From NCBI GenBank assembly GCA_018399955.1, contig JAGYNO010000002.1, forward strand, positions 1-64,000: a stretch of DNA of 64,000 nucleotides. Direction: 5' to 3'. Below the pieces are notes generated by a model, which had not been told where the DNA came from, ran no database searches, and worked only from the letters and a program-made list of their open reading frames with translations. Origin of the DNA: Halanaerobium sp. Lineage in GTDB: Bacteria > Bacillota > Halanaerobiia > Halanaerobiales > Halanaerobiaceae. Both the position numbers and the translations under genes were made by a program. Shown one piece after another: positions 19,267 to 29,646 of this stretch (position 1 is the first letter of the stretch; the number at the start of each line of letters is the position of its first letter).

Positions 19267-20034
19267 TCAGACAACTATTTTCTCAGGTATAATTAATTGA
19301 TTCCCATTATGTTCTTTTAAACTTACCTCAACCCCATAAACGGAATTTATTTTCTCAGCGCTTAGGGATTTTTTATCACCATCAGATACAATTTCACCTT
19401 CTTTGAGCATAATAATCCTCTCAGCAAAGCGGCTCACCATAGCGAGGTCATGCATTGTAACGATTACTGTTTTCCCTAAAGCGGCTTCTTTTTCTATCAG
19501 CTCAAAAATCTCTAGCTGGTGTTTTAGATCAAGATTATTGGTCGGTTCATCAAGCAGAATAATCTCAGATTCCTGAGCTGCAGCTCTAGCAAGAAAAACT
19601 TTCTGCTTTTGACCACCGCTCAGCTCATTTATATTTTTAAAGGCAATTTCTTCAAGATTTAGCGCAGCTATTATTTCAGCTGTAGTTTCCTTATCCTGCT
19701 CAGAAGCAGCCCAGCTGCTGTGGGGTTTTCTCCCCATCAAAATTGTTTCGAAAACAGTCATCGAAAAACTGTACTCCTTGAGCTGAGGCACATAAGCGAT
19801 AATTTCTGCCAGCTTTTTTTTGCTGTATGAATCTATCTTTTTATCGTAAATTTTAATTTCTCCAGAATCTGCTTTGAGATAAGAGGTAATACATTTAAGC
19901 AGGGTGCTTTTTCCTGATCCATTTGGTCCGATAAGCATAATCACTTCTCCTTGAACAGCAGAAAAGCTTATATTTTCCAAAACTTTTTCTTTTCCATATC
20001 CAAATTCGAGTTTTTTAATATCTAATATCACCAA
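19267..20034 (-). CDS. FecE-type metal/chelate ABC transporter ATPase (nickel-associated context)
   Basis: Walker A GPNGSGKST, LSGGQKQ. Confidence 0.88.
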   Translation of the reverse strand: MVILDIKKLEFGYGKEKVLENISFSAVQGEVIMLIGPNGSGKSTLLKCITSYLKADSGEIKIYDKKIDSYSKKKLAEIIAYVPQLKEYSFSMTVFETILMGRKPHSSWAASEQDKETTAEIIAALNLEEIAFKNINELSGGQKQKVFLARAAAQESEIILLDEPTNNLDLKHQLEIFELIEKEAALGKTVIVTMHDLAMVSRFAERIIMLKEGEIVSDGDKKSLSAEKINSVYGVEVSLKEHNGNQLIIPEKIVV

Positions 20035-21110
20035 TAACGCCTCCCTTTAAGGATTAAATAGATAAATAATGGTGCCCCCAAAAAAGCCGTAAGCACACCG
20101 ACCGGAAGTACCACAGGTTTAAAAGCCGTACGGGCAAGATTATCTGAGATTATCAAAAGCAGACCACCTGCAAGAGCAGAATTTATAAAGAGCTGGCGCT
20201 GATTACCCTCAGTTATCTTTCTAATTATATGTGGTGTTACAAGCCCGATAAAACCAATAATGCCAACGAAAGAAATTATTACAGATGTCAAAATAGATGC
20301 TGCTGTCATAGCATAGAGCCTCATTTTTTTGGAGTCTACCCCCAGACTATTAGCAACCTCATCACCAACATTTAAAATGCTGTAATTCCAGCCTTTATAT
20401 ATAAAATATAAAAAGATTATTATCAAGAAAAATAAAATTATATACAGCTGTTCCCAGCTGGTCCTTCCCGGATCACCGAAAGTCCAGTATATCACCGAGG
20501 CGAGCTCCTGATCATCAGCAAAGAACTGAAGAGCCGTAGTCCCTGCAGTGAAAAGAGAAGATAAGGCAATCCCGGCCAAAACTATGGTTTCTGCAGCTGC
20601 ACTCCTGGAGTGGCTGATAAATAAGACAACTACCACAGTCATCTGTGAAAATAGAAAGGCAAAGAATGAAGGTAGATAGAATCCCTCTAAAAAAGAGAAA
20701 TATGGAGGGATATCTGCAGCATTAAAAAGCACTATCGAAAATGCTGCTCCAAAAGCTGCGGCATGAGAAATCCCCAAAGTAAATGGAGAAGCAAGCGGGT
20801 TTTTCAAGATGCTCTGCATCACTGCACCGGCCAGGGCCAATCCCATTCCAGCTGCAAGAGCAGTCAGCACCGAGGGTATACGGATATTCCAAATGATATT
20901 ATATAAACTCCCCCCTCCTCCATTAAATAAAACATTTAAAGTTTGATTTAACTCCAATTTTACAGCTCCAAAAAAAATGCTGTAAAAAGAAGCTGTAATT
21001 ATCATTACAACAAGTACAGCTGTTAATATATATATTTTAATATTTCTCTTTTTTTCTGCTTTAAGCAGTTCTTTTTTTTGCATCTGAGCTGAGGACTCCA
21101 TAAAATACAC
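20028..21110 (-). CDS. FecCD-type ABC transporter permease
   Basis: SILKNPLASPFTLGISHAAAFGAA, GFIGLVTPHIIRKITEGNQR. Confidence 0.9.
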   Translation of the reverse strand: MYFMESSAQMQKKELLKAEKKRNIKIYILTAVLVVMIITASFYSIFFGAVKLELNQTLNVLFNGGGGSLYNIIWNIRIPSVLTALAAGMGLALAGAVMQSILKNPLASPFTLGISHAAAFGAAFSIVLFNAADIPPYFSFLEGFYLPSFFAFLFSQMTVVVVLFISHSRSAAAETIVLAGIALSSLFTAGTTALQFFADDQELASVIYWTFGDPGRTSWEQLYIILFFLIIIFLYFIYKGWNYSILNVGDEVANSLGVDSKKMRLYAMTAASILTSVIISFVGIIGFIGLVTPHIIRKITEGNQRQLFINSALAGGLLLIISDNLARTAFKPVVLPVGVLTAFLGAPLFIYLILKGRRYW

Positions 21111-21127
21111 CTTCTCTAAACAATATT

Positions 21128-22219
21128 TTAATAGCTGTCAAAGCTTCTAAACCCACCAAAAATATCTTTCATCTCTTGATAAACTGCTCTGCCGAGAAAA
21201 GAACGGTAAATTTGATCGGCTTTATGCGAAACTTCCTGATCAATAAATTCACCAGAATAAACGATTTCTCCAATATAATAGGCATCAGCGAACATCGTGG
21301 CAAAATTTGTTGTATAATAATTATATGGCAGCAGTTCATAAATTTCATTATTTTTAAAGGCCTTAAGGTAGGAAAATTCCTCCCGCTTGAGATCTCGCTT
21401 TACAAGCTCTATCCCACCCTGATCAATAAAAATTAGATCGGGATCTCTGATAAGCAGTTCCTCTTTGTTTATAGTAAAATTACTTTTTGCTTCAAGTTCA
21501 ATAATATTATTTAAAGATAAGTATTGAAATGGTGGGTAGCCTGCTTCAGTAGAGGTTAAACCCTGTGCTCCTCTGCTGCCGATTCCACCTATGTAAAATT
21601 TCTTGTTATTTTTCTCAGCTTGAAAATTTGATGTCCTATTAATTAAGTCATTTTTATAATTTAAAAATATATCTTTAAATTCAGCTGCACGTGACTCCTT
21701 ATTTAATATAGGGGCCATGAAATCCAGAGCTTTAAAAAGCTCTTCTTCGGTCATCGAACCTGCCTGACCATCATTTATAGATAAAACCGGAATAGCTGTC
21801 TTATCAGAGAGGATATTCAGCTCCTCTTTAGGCAGATATGAGGCAAAAATAACATCTGGATCAGCGGCAGCTATTAGCTCTGCATCTCCACCAAATTGGG
21901 GGCCGATCACCGGCAGCTCTGCGAGCTCAGGATAAGCCAGCAGATAAGGCTTTTTATTATCTCTTTTTTCAAATTCTTCCACCCCAACTACCATATTTTG
22001 AGCTTCCAGATAGACAACAAGCCGGAGAGCTCCAGGTCCAACTGCAGCAATCCTTTCGATTTTATCCGGGATTTCAACCCTGCGGCCCAGCTGATCTCTG
22101 ATAGTTTCTGCGGAAAGAGGTAAAACAGACAATAAAACAAAGAACAGCGCTGTTAAAAAAATCAGCATAAGTTTATTATATGGAATCTTCGTTTTAACTT
22201 TCAGGCTCTTTTTGTTCAT
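21128..22219 (-). CDS. FecB/BtuF-type substrate-binding protein
   Basis: Signal peptide; TIRDQLGRRVEIPDKIERIAAVGPGALRLVVYL. Confidence 0.88.
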   Translation of the reverse strand: MNKKSLKVKTKIPYNKLMLIFLTALFFVLLSVLPLSAETIRDQLGRRVEIPDKIERIAAVGPGALRLVVYLEAQNMVVGVEEFEKRDNKKPYLLAYPELAELPVIGPQFGGDAELIAAADPDVIFASYLPKEELNILSDKTAIPVLSINDGQAGSMTEEELFKALDFMAPILNKESRAAEFKDIFLNYKNDLINRTSNFQAEKNNKKFYIGGIGSRGAQGLTSTEAGYPPFQYLSLNNIIELEAKSNFTINKEELLIRDPDLIFIDQGGIELVKRDLKREEFSYLKAFKNNEIYELLPYNYYTTNFATMFADAYYIGEIVYSGEFIDQEVSHKADQIYRSFLGRAVYQEMKDIFGGFRSFDSY

Positions 22220-22221
22220 AA

Positions 22222-22638
22222 TTAATTTTTCACACCCTTAAGATTTGTCACGGTCAATTTACCGTGCTTAACACCCTTTAAGGCAATTATTCTTGAACTA
22301 ATCTCTTTTAGCTTATAATAACGTCCTTCTACAACTATCACCTCAAGACAGAATTCCGAATCCAGATGCAGATGTAGATTTGATTTAAACAAACAGTGAT
22401 AATCATGCTGAAGCTGATTCATTTTATCTGTCAGACCTTTTTTGTGATGATTATAGATAACCGTTAGCGTTCCAACAACGGTTTCTTCCTCTGCTTCATT
22501 TTCAGCCTCGATAATCCTTTCCCTGATCAAATCCCTAATCGCTTCTGAACGGTTATCGTAGATACCTGCATTTACTTGATCAAATCTCTGCAGCAAATTT
22601 TCTTCAATAGAAACCCCAAATCTCTTTAATTCAGACAA
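22222..22638 (-). CDS. nikR: Nickel-responsive regulator NikR
   Basis: RHH N-terminus LKRFGVSIEENLLQRFD...NRSEAIRDLIRE; NLHLHLDSEFCLEVIVVEG nickel site. Confidence 0.93.
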   Translation of the reverse strand: MSELKRFGVSIEENLLQRFDQVNAGIYDNRSEAIRDLIRERIIEAENEAEEETVVGTLTVIYNHHKKGLTDKMNQLQHDYHCLFKSNLHLHLDSEFCLEVIVVEGRYYKLKEISSRIIALKGVKHGKLTVTNLKGVKN

Positions 22639-22660
22639 TTTTCGAACCTCCCTTTATTCA

Positions 22661-22687
22661 GTAACACAAAATATTATTTCGTGTTAC
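22661..22687. promoter_or_regulatory. Putative NikR operator (27-bp palindrome)
   Basis: GTAACAC-N13-GTGTTAC, perfect 7-bp inverted arms, directly upstream of nikR. Confidence 0.7.
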
Positions 22688-22732
22688 TAATATTGTTCTG
22701 CAGAACTTTCCTTTATCCTGCAAAATCGGATG

Positions 22733-22769
22733 TAAAAAAATAAATCCTGCATTTAAACACAGGATTTAT
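22733..22769 (-). terminator. Terminator downstream of larC
   Basis: ATAAATCCTGTGTTTAAATGCAGGATTTATTTTTTTA on minus strand. Confidence 0.75.
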
Positions 22770-22827
22770 CGACAATTTTAATTATTATATTTTCACGCAT
22801 TATTGAAACTGCAGATTTTCTGATCAT

Positions 22828-24185
22828 CTAAAATACTTCTTCAGCTGTCTCCTTATTTATAACTGCAAAGACCTCTCTGAGGGGCAGGTCTTTTTCTGCA
22901 GCTATCCTGGCACAGTCATCATATTCTGGAGAAAATTTAATCAGCTCCCCATTATAATAAGCAGCTTTAATTGTAACCTTACCTAAGGATGAAAGAAATT
23001 TATGATACTTCCTTTCAAGGCTGCTCCTTTGAATATCGATAGTTCTTATCCCTAGGGTAGTAGTTTCTTGATAAATTATTTTTTCAAGCTTTTCTTGATC
23101 TTTTCTGCTGCAGAGAACATTAAGTTTATTTGCAGGACGGTTTTTTTTCATTAGTATACTGCTTAAATAAACATCTTTCGCACCCTTTTGCAGTAATTTC
23201 GGGAAAAGATAGGAATATATTTCTCCACTCATATCATCAATATTCGTTTCTAAAATTATTAAATCTTCTTCGGTTTTTTTTTACACTCTTCAGCCTGATA
23301 AATACGCAGCAGGTTGGCGGTCTCAAAATCTTTCTTTCCAGAACCATAGCCGATCTTATTTATCTTAAGTTCGGGCATAGCTTTAAATTCCTCAGCTAAT
23401 GTTTTGATTATCGCAGCACCGGTTGGTGTAACTAGTTCACTTCTGATGCCGGTAGAATAAACAGGAACTCCCCTGAGTATTTCTACTGCTGCAGGTGCAG
23501 GTACCGGGATTCTGCCGTGAGCAGCATCAACAAAACCGGTTCCCAGTGGTACAGGTGAAGAATATATATGTTCAGGAGACAGCATATCTATTAAAATTGC
23601 TGTGCCAACGATATCTATAATAGAATCTACAGCACCTACTTCATGAAAATGAACTTCTTCTATACTTTTTGCATGTACCTTTGCTTCGGCTTCTGCAACC
23701 TGCCTAAAAATATCTATACTCATTTTTTTAACATCTGCATTCAGTTCACTATTAGTAATCATCGCCTTGATATCATTAAAATTACGGCTGTGATGTGAAT
23801 GCTCAGCATGACTAGAATGACTGTGGTGATGATCGTTTGCTGTATGTGAATGTCCTGCATGGTCGTGATCTGCATGAGGATGTTCTGAATGCTGATGATC
23901 ATGATTACCGCAGCCTCCACAGCCCTCTTGATGACTGTCATGTTGAGGATGAGAATGATTTTCATGATGATCCGGATGTTCTTCATTTTCTAAAATAACT
24001 TTAAAATCCGAAGCAGTGATGCCGTTTTTCTGCAGCTTTGTAATCTCTATCTCATAACCAGAAAGATCCAGTTTATTTAATTCTTCTAAAAAATCATCTT
24101 TATCAATCCCAAGATCAAGCAGAGCTCCGATAGTCATATCTCCACTTATCCCAGAATGAATATCAAAATATAAAATATTAGCCAT
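22828..24185 (-). CDS. larC: LarC nickel-insertion protein, two ORFs (larC1 23259-24185, larC2 22828-~23273) joined by a likely -1 frameshift
   Basis: larC1 MANILYFDIHSGISGDMTIGALLDLG; larC2 frame EEDLIILETNIDDMSGEIYSYLFPKL; A9 slippery run at the junction (23274-23282). Confidence 0.85.
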
Positions 24186-24187
24186 TA

Positions 24188-24958
24188 TTAACCTTCCTTT
24201 CGCGCTTTTTCTATCTGCAGCACTATTGTGCTTGCCAGATAAGCCGCACCAAAACCATTATCTATATTTACTACACCAACACCACTGGCACAGCTGTTGA
24301 GCATTGTCAGCATTGCTGAAAGTCCGCCGAAGTTTGCACCATAGCCAATACTTGTCGGAACTGCAACCACAGGTTTGTCAACAAGACCGCCAACCACACT
24401 TGCCAGCGCACCCTCCATACCAGCCACAACAATGATAACTTCCGCTTCATCCAATTTATCTAAACTTCCCAGAAGGCGGTGCAGACCAGCTACACCAACA
24501 TCATAAAGGGTTTCTACATTGTTCCCCAGCGCTTCTGCAGTTACTACAGCCTCTTCTGCTACAGGAATATCAGAGGTACCACCACTTACAACAAGAATTT
24601 TACTCTTATTTTTCTCGAGCTTCTGTTTTTCAATAAAAATCATTTTAGACCGCTCATAATATTTAGCTTCTGGGGCCAACTTTTTGATCCTCTGATATAT
24701 CTCTTCATTTGCCCTGCTGGCGAGTATATTGCTCTCGTTTCTGAGCATTTCCTCAACTATTCCTTCAATTTCATCAAGAGATTTACCTTCACAATAAATC
24801 ACCTCAGGATAACCATTACGAATACTGCGGTGGTGATCAATCCTTGCAAAACCGAGATCTTTGTAGGGAAGATCTTTTAAAGATTCTGCAGCCTCATCTA
24901 CCTCCATTTCTTGATTTTTTACTTTTTCTAATATTTTTTTCAACTTTTTTTTATACAT
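24188..24958 (-). CDS. larB: LarB, nickel-pincer cofactor biosynthesis carboxylase
   Basis: AIR-carboxylase-like VVSGGTSDIPVAEEAVVTAEALG...VVAGMEGALASVVGGLVDKPVVAVPTSIGYG. Confidence 0.93.
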   Translation of the reverse strand: MYKKKLKKILEKVKNQEMEVDEAAESLKDLPYKDLGFARIDHHRSIRNGYPEVIYCEGKSLDEIEGIVEEMLRNESNILASRANEEIYQRIKKLAPEAKYYERSKMIFIEKQKLEKNKSKILVVSGGTSDIPVAEEAVVTAEALGNNVETLYDVGVAGLHRLLGSLDKLDEAEVIIVVAGMEGALASVVGGLVDKPVVAVPTSIGYGANFGGLSAMLTMLNSCASGVGVVNIDNGFGAAYLASTIVLQIEKARKEG

Positions 24959-25769
24959 TTTTCTCCTCCAGAATTTCCTTATTCATACTGCCGCTCTCAT
25001 ATTCTGATAAATCTAAAGTTACATACTGAAACCCTAACTTCTGCAGCCTGTCCGATATTTTATCCATCAATTCAATATCAAGTATTTTTTCTCTATCAGA
25101 ATTACCAAGCTCTATTCTTGCTAAGTTATTGTGGTCCCTAACCCTAAAATTTACAAATCCATTTCGCCTCATTAATTCTTCAGCAAGCTCTATTTTTTCT
25201 AAATTCTCTTCTGTAATCTTATTATTATATGATATTCTCGTAGCTAGACAGGAAAAAGAAGGTTTATCCCAGGTTGAAAGATTCATCTCTCTCGATAAAT
25301 CCCTAATTTCCTTTTTATGAAGACCTGCATCAAGCAGAGGACTTTTTACATTCATCTCTTTAAGTGCCCTTCTTCCAGGCCGATAATCAGAACTGTCATC
25401 AAAATTGGAACCTTCTATAATGATTCTTCCTCCTGCATATTCTTTTATTCTTGAAAATATTATCTTTTTGCAGTGATAACATCTTTCCGGATCATTTTTT
25501 AAAGCTCTCTCAAGTTCAGAAAGTCCAATTTCTATCTCCTTATGAGCAAAATCAAGATTCTTTACGATTTTTTCTGCCTCATTTAATTCTCTATCAGGAA
25601 CAAATGGTATATTTACAGTTACTGCCTCAAAATCTGCACCTGCTTTTTGAGCTGCTGCAGTTAAAAATGTACTATCAACTCCACCAGAAAAAGCTATCAC
25701 AAAAGGAGAAAGTTCTTTTAAATTATTCAGCAGTATTTTAAATTTATCATCTTTAGTTAAAGTACTCAT
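24951..25769 (-). CDS. larE: LarE, ATP-dependent sacrificial sulfur transferase
   Basis: PP-loop SGGVDSTFL; RCYHCKK; KPSFSCLATRI. Confidence 0.92.
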   Translation of the reverse strand: MSTLTKDDKFKILLNNLKELSPFVIAFSGGVDSTFLTAAAQKAGADFEAVTVNIPFVPDRELNEAEKIVKNLDFAHKEIEIGLSELERALKNDPERCYHCKKIIFSRIKEYAGGRIIIEGSNFDDSSDYRPGRRALKEMNVKSPLLDAGLHKKEIRDLSREMNLSTWDKPSFSCLATRISYNNKITEENLEKIELAEELMRRNGFVNFRVRDHNNLARIELGNSDREKILDIELMDKISDRLQKLGFQYVTLDLSEYESGSMNKEILEEKNV

Positions 25770-25895
25770 GCTAATACTCCTTTTTTATTTGATTTTTTAT
25801 CTTCTGTCATTTTATATTATTTTTAAAACTACTATATATATCTGCTTAATTAAATATATTCTTGAATCAAGAAAAAAATCCTCTAATTATATCTC

Positions 25896-27743
25896 TTAAC
25901 CAGCAGGAGGAACTAATGCATCCCTATGATGGCCAATAAGATCTTTTCTTCCTGCCATCTTTAAAGCTTTTCTAACCAGTTTGTAGTTCCTTTTTTTGTG
26001 ATACTGCAGTAAGGCTCTCTGCATTTTTTTTGCCTCAAGAGATTTAGCTGTATATACTTTTTCCATAGTTCTTGGATCATATCCACTGTAGTACATTGCA
26101 GTTGACATTGTACCTGGGGTAGGATAAAAATCCTGAACCTGATCTGGATGATGATTTATATCACGCAAATATTCTGCCAGTTCTACAGCATCTTCGAGTG
26201 TGCTTCCGGGATGACTAGAAATAAAATATGGTATTAAGTACTGCTCTTTTTTAAGTTCTCTATTAACCTTATAAAACTTCTCCCTAAATTCATCGAAAAC
26301 TTCTATATTAGGTTTCCCCATATAATTCAAAACTGTATCTGAAACATGTTCTGGAGCTACTTTAAGCTGTCCACTAACATGGTTTTTGGATAATTCCTTA
26401 AGATAACTCCGGCTTTGATCATCTTCTAATAAAAAATCATATCGTATACCAGAACGAACAAATATTTTTTTAACTTTTGGAAGTTCCTTAATTGCTCTTA
26501 AAATTTCAAAATATTCGCTGTGGTCTACCTCTAATTGAGAACATGGCTCAGGAAAAAGACATTCTTTACCTTTACAAAGTCCGCGAGAAAGCTGGGCCGT
26601 ACATGATGGCTGTCTAAAATTGGCTGTAGGACCACCAAGATCGTGAATATACCCTTTAAAATCAGGCAGTTCTATAATTTTTTTCGCCTCTTCCAGCAGT
26701 GATTCTTTGCTTCTTGCTGTCATCATTTTCCCCTGATGAAAAGAAATTGCACAAAAAGAACAGGCACCAAAACAACCTCTTGAACTCACAAGAGAAAATT
26801 TAACTTCTTTTACTGCAGGGACACCGCCATCTTTTTCATAAACTGGATGATAATCTCTCTGATAGGGAAGTGAATAAACATGATCCATTTCTTCTTGGCT
26901 CAATGGTTCAGCAGGTGGATTTTGAACTAAATAACGGTCATTATGCTGCTGGACAAGCATTTTTCCTCTCACAGGGTCCTGCTCTAAATATTCTAGTTTA
27001 TATGCATAAGCATACTGTTTTTCGCTTTTTCTTACCTTTTCATATGAAGGAATAAGTTCATAGTCATATAGATTTTCCAAACTTTCAGCAACAAAAGCAG
27101 TCCCTGGCAGATAATTAATATATTTTATATCAAGACCGGCTTCCAGATTCTCAGCAATTTTTAAAATCTGTTTTTCTCCCATCCCATAAACCAAAAGATC
27201 TGCTCTGCTGTCAAATAAAATAGATCTCCGCACAATATCATCCCAGTAATCATAATATGCAAAACGCCTTAGACTTGCCTCTATACCACCAATAATTACT
27301 GCTGTGTCTGCATAAGCCTCCTTAATTTTATTACAGTAAACAATCACAGCCCTATCTGGTCTTAAAGCACTTTCTCCACCAGGTGAATAATTGTCATAAC
27401 TTCTTCGATGTTTTGAAACAGTATAGTGATTGACCATAGAATCCATATTGCCAGATGTTACTAAAAAAGCATATTTTGGTTCTCCAAGCTTTTTAAAGTC
27501 TTGTATATTTCTCCAATCAGGTTGAGCTATGATTCCAACTTTATAGCCTGCATCTTCTAAAACCCTTGCAATAATTGCAGTCCCAAAAGAAGGATGATCA
27601 ATATAGGCATCTCCACTGATGATAATAAAATCTAGCTGCTCCCAGCCTCTTTTTTCCATATCAGCCCTAGAAATAACCATAAATTGATCTCTATTTAATG
27701 CATTTCTCTTTTTTTCATAATCTAACTTTTCATTTTGTTTCAT
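25896..27743 (-). CDS. YgiQ-family radical SAM protein
   Basis: [14 protein letters not shown] radical SAM motif; [17 protein letters not shown]. Confidence 0.92.
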   Translation of the reverse strand: MKQNEKLDYEKKRNALNRDQFMVISRADMEKRGWEQLDFIIISGDAYIDHPSFGTAIIARVLEDAGYKVGIIAQPDWRNIQDFKKLGEPKYAFLVTSGNMDSMVNHYTVSKHRRSYDNYSPGGESALRPDRAVIVYCNKIKEAYADTAVIIGGIEASLRRFAYYDYWDDIVRRSILFDSRADLLVYGMGEKQILKIAENLEAGLDIKYINYLPGTAFVAESLENLYDYELIPSYEKVRKSEKQYAYAYKLEYLEQDPVRGKMLVQQHNDRYLVQNPPAEPLSQEEMDHVYSLPYQRDYHPVYEKDGGVPAVKEVKFSLVSSRGCFGACSFCAISFHQGKMMTARSKESLLEEAKKIIELPDFKGYIHDLGGPTANFRQPSCTAQLSRGLCKGKECLFPEPCSQLEVDHSEYFEILRAIKELPKVKKIFVRSGIRYDFLLEDDQSRSYLKELSKNHVSGQLKVAPEHVSDTVLNYMGKPNIEVFDEFREKFYKVNRELKKEQYLIPYFISSHPGSTLEDAVELAEYLRDINHHPDQVQDFYPTPGTMSTAMYYSGYDPRTMEKVYTAKSLEAKKMQRALLQYHKKRNYKLVRKALKMAGRKDLIGHHRDALVPPAG

Positions 27744-27979
27744 ATTTTACTCCTCAATAATTATTTATTAAAAATATTTTCTGACAATAAAATCTATAAT
27801 TAACAACTTCTCAATTTATTTGTCCCATAAGTATTATTATTATAGCAGAAATATCATCACAAAGAAAGAAAGTGCCTGCTGCAAAATCTGCCAGCAAACA
27901 CCCTCTAATTTATATTTTTTATTCAATTTTAACTTTTTCAGCTTAAATTTATGATTTTAAACTCAAAGTTATTTATCAA

Positions 27980-29491
27980 CTATTCTGCGGTGATTCTGCC
28001 TCCAACTTCTGGAGCTACTGGTCCAGTCTCTTCAATGTATTCCATAACTACTTCTTCAAGTCCACCAGCTTCACTAACTATTGGAGCATCAGTAAACATT
28101 GAATATCCATCTCCACCGGCTTTCATAAAGTCATTTGTCACAACTACATAGTTTTCATCTTCATTGAGTGGTTCTCCACCAACCCAAACTTCCTGAACTC
28201 TGTTACCCGGCTCTGCATCACCAGCAAAGGTAAATTCAATCCCAGATACCTGTGGGAATAGACCTTCTTCAGCTGGATACTGAGAAACTCCGTGCTCAAG
28301 GGCAGCTTTAAGATCAGCACCACTTAATTCGATTGCCATTGCTGTATTTCCAAAGGGAAGTACTGTAATTACTTCACCCTGAGTTATCTCACCACTGTCT
28401 ATGGAAGCTCTGATACCTCCACCATTAGTGATAGCAGCATCTGCATCAAGCTTCCACTTCATGGCATCTGTGATCAAATTACCCAGATTTGTTTCTCCTG
28501 TTCTAACATTTTCTCTCTCACCATTTAGTTCAACATTTGTGGTACCAACTACCTGAGAAGTAATAGCCTCATTAGCTCTATTCAATCTCTCCACAACCAA
28601 TTCTATAATTGGATCAGGCTTTACATCTTCTGCCATTTCCTTTGTATACATCGAGACTTTCATATCTTTTATCTGACCATTGTCAACTATCAGGTCAACC
28701 ATTCCTAAATTTTTTGCATACTCTCCAGCCTGTAGTATCATTGTATCATTAACAAGCTGTCCATTTGGAAGCTCATGATGACTGTGTCCATCAACTATAA
28801 GGTCTATACCATCAACATTTTCTGCAACATCTATACTGGTATATTCGCTTTCTTCACTTATACCGAGGTGAGAAAGTGCAATAAGTACATCAACCTGATT
28901 TCTTAACTCATCAACCATCTCTTGAGCTGCCACAGCAGGATCTCCAAAGATTAATCCTTCAACATTTTTGGGATGAGTTTTATATCTTGTTTCAGGAGTA
29001 ACCAAACCAAAAACCCCTACTTTAAGACCCTCATATTCTTTAATGAAATAGTCATCTTTAAAGCTTATATCATTTCCATCATCTCTACTTAAATTAGCAG
29101 CTAATAATGGAAAATCAGTTGTAGATGCTAGCTCTGTAAGTCTATCCTGGCCATAATTAAAGTCATGATTACCCAATGTAAGTGCATCAAGATTCATCAA
29201 GTTTAAGATATAGGCAATTGATTCACCCTCATTAATATTAGCAATAATCTGACCATGAAAAGAATCTCCAGCATCTAAAAAGAGTACATTCTCTTTTTCT
29301 CTTCTTCCCTTATCAACAAGAGTTGATATTTTCGCATAACCCATTCCTGAATAGCTTCCTTCTTCAACTCTAGAGTGTACATCATTAATGTGATAAATAC
29401 GCAGTTCCACTTCTTCCGCTAGTACAGTAAATGATAAAGCCATCACTAAAAGCAGAGTAATCAGACCAAAAGATAATTTTTTGAAATTCAC
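27980..29491 (-). CDS. 5'-nucleotidase / bifunctional metallophosphatase (UshA-like)
   Basis: LRIYHINDVHSRVE, LGNHDFNYG, NGGGIRASIDSGEIT; signal peptide. Confidence 0.92.
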   Translation of the reverse strand: MNFKKLSFGLITLLLVMALSFTVLAEEVELRIYHINDVHSRVEEGSYSGMGYAKISTLVDKGRREKENVLFLDAGDSFHGQIIANINEGESIAYILNLMNLDALTLGNHDFNYGQDRLTELASTTDFPLLAANLSRDDGNDISFKDDYFIKEYEGLKVGVFGLVTPETRYKTHPKNVEGLIFGDPAVAAQEMVDELRNQVDVLIALSHLGISEESEYTSIDVAENVDGIDLIVDGHSHHELPNGQLVNDTMILQAGEYAKNLGMVDLIVDNGQIKDMKVSMYTKEMAEDVKPDPIIELVVERLNRANEAITSQVVGTTNVELNGERENVRTGETNLGNLITDAMKWKLDADAAITNGGGIRASIDSGEITQGEVITVLPFGNTAMAIELSGADLKAALEHGVSQYPAEEGLFPQVSGIEFTFAGDAEPGNRVQEVWVGGEPLNEDENYVVVTNDFMKAGGDGYSMFTDAPIVSEAGGLEEVVMEYIEETGPVAPEVGGRITAE

Positions 29492-29646
29492 AATGCCACC
29501 TCCATATTTTTTTAAAATAATCTCTTCTATTTAGTATATTGAATATAAATATCTGATTTCCTGCTTAAAATAAGCAATATTACTTTAATTATTTGAGTTA
29601 AATTCTTTTATAATTGGCTAAATAATTTTATAATGATATAATATTT

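Noticed and set aside
23759-23986. 75-aa ORF MKNIRIIMKIILILNMTVIKRAVEAAVIMIISIQ... inside larC1
   Set aside because: Out-of-frame reading of the His-rich codon repeat of larC1; no independent RBS or homology.
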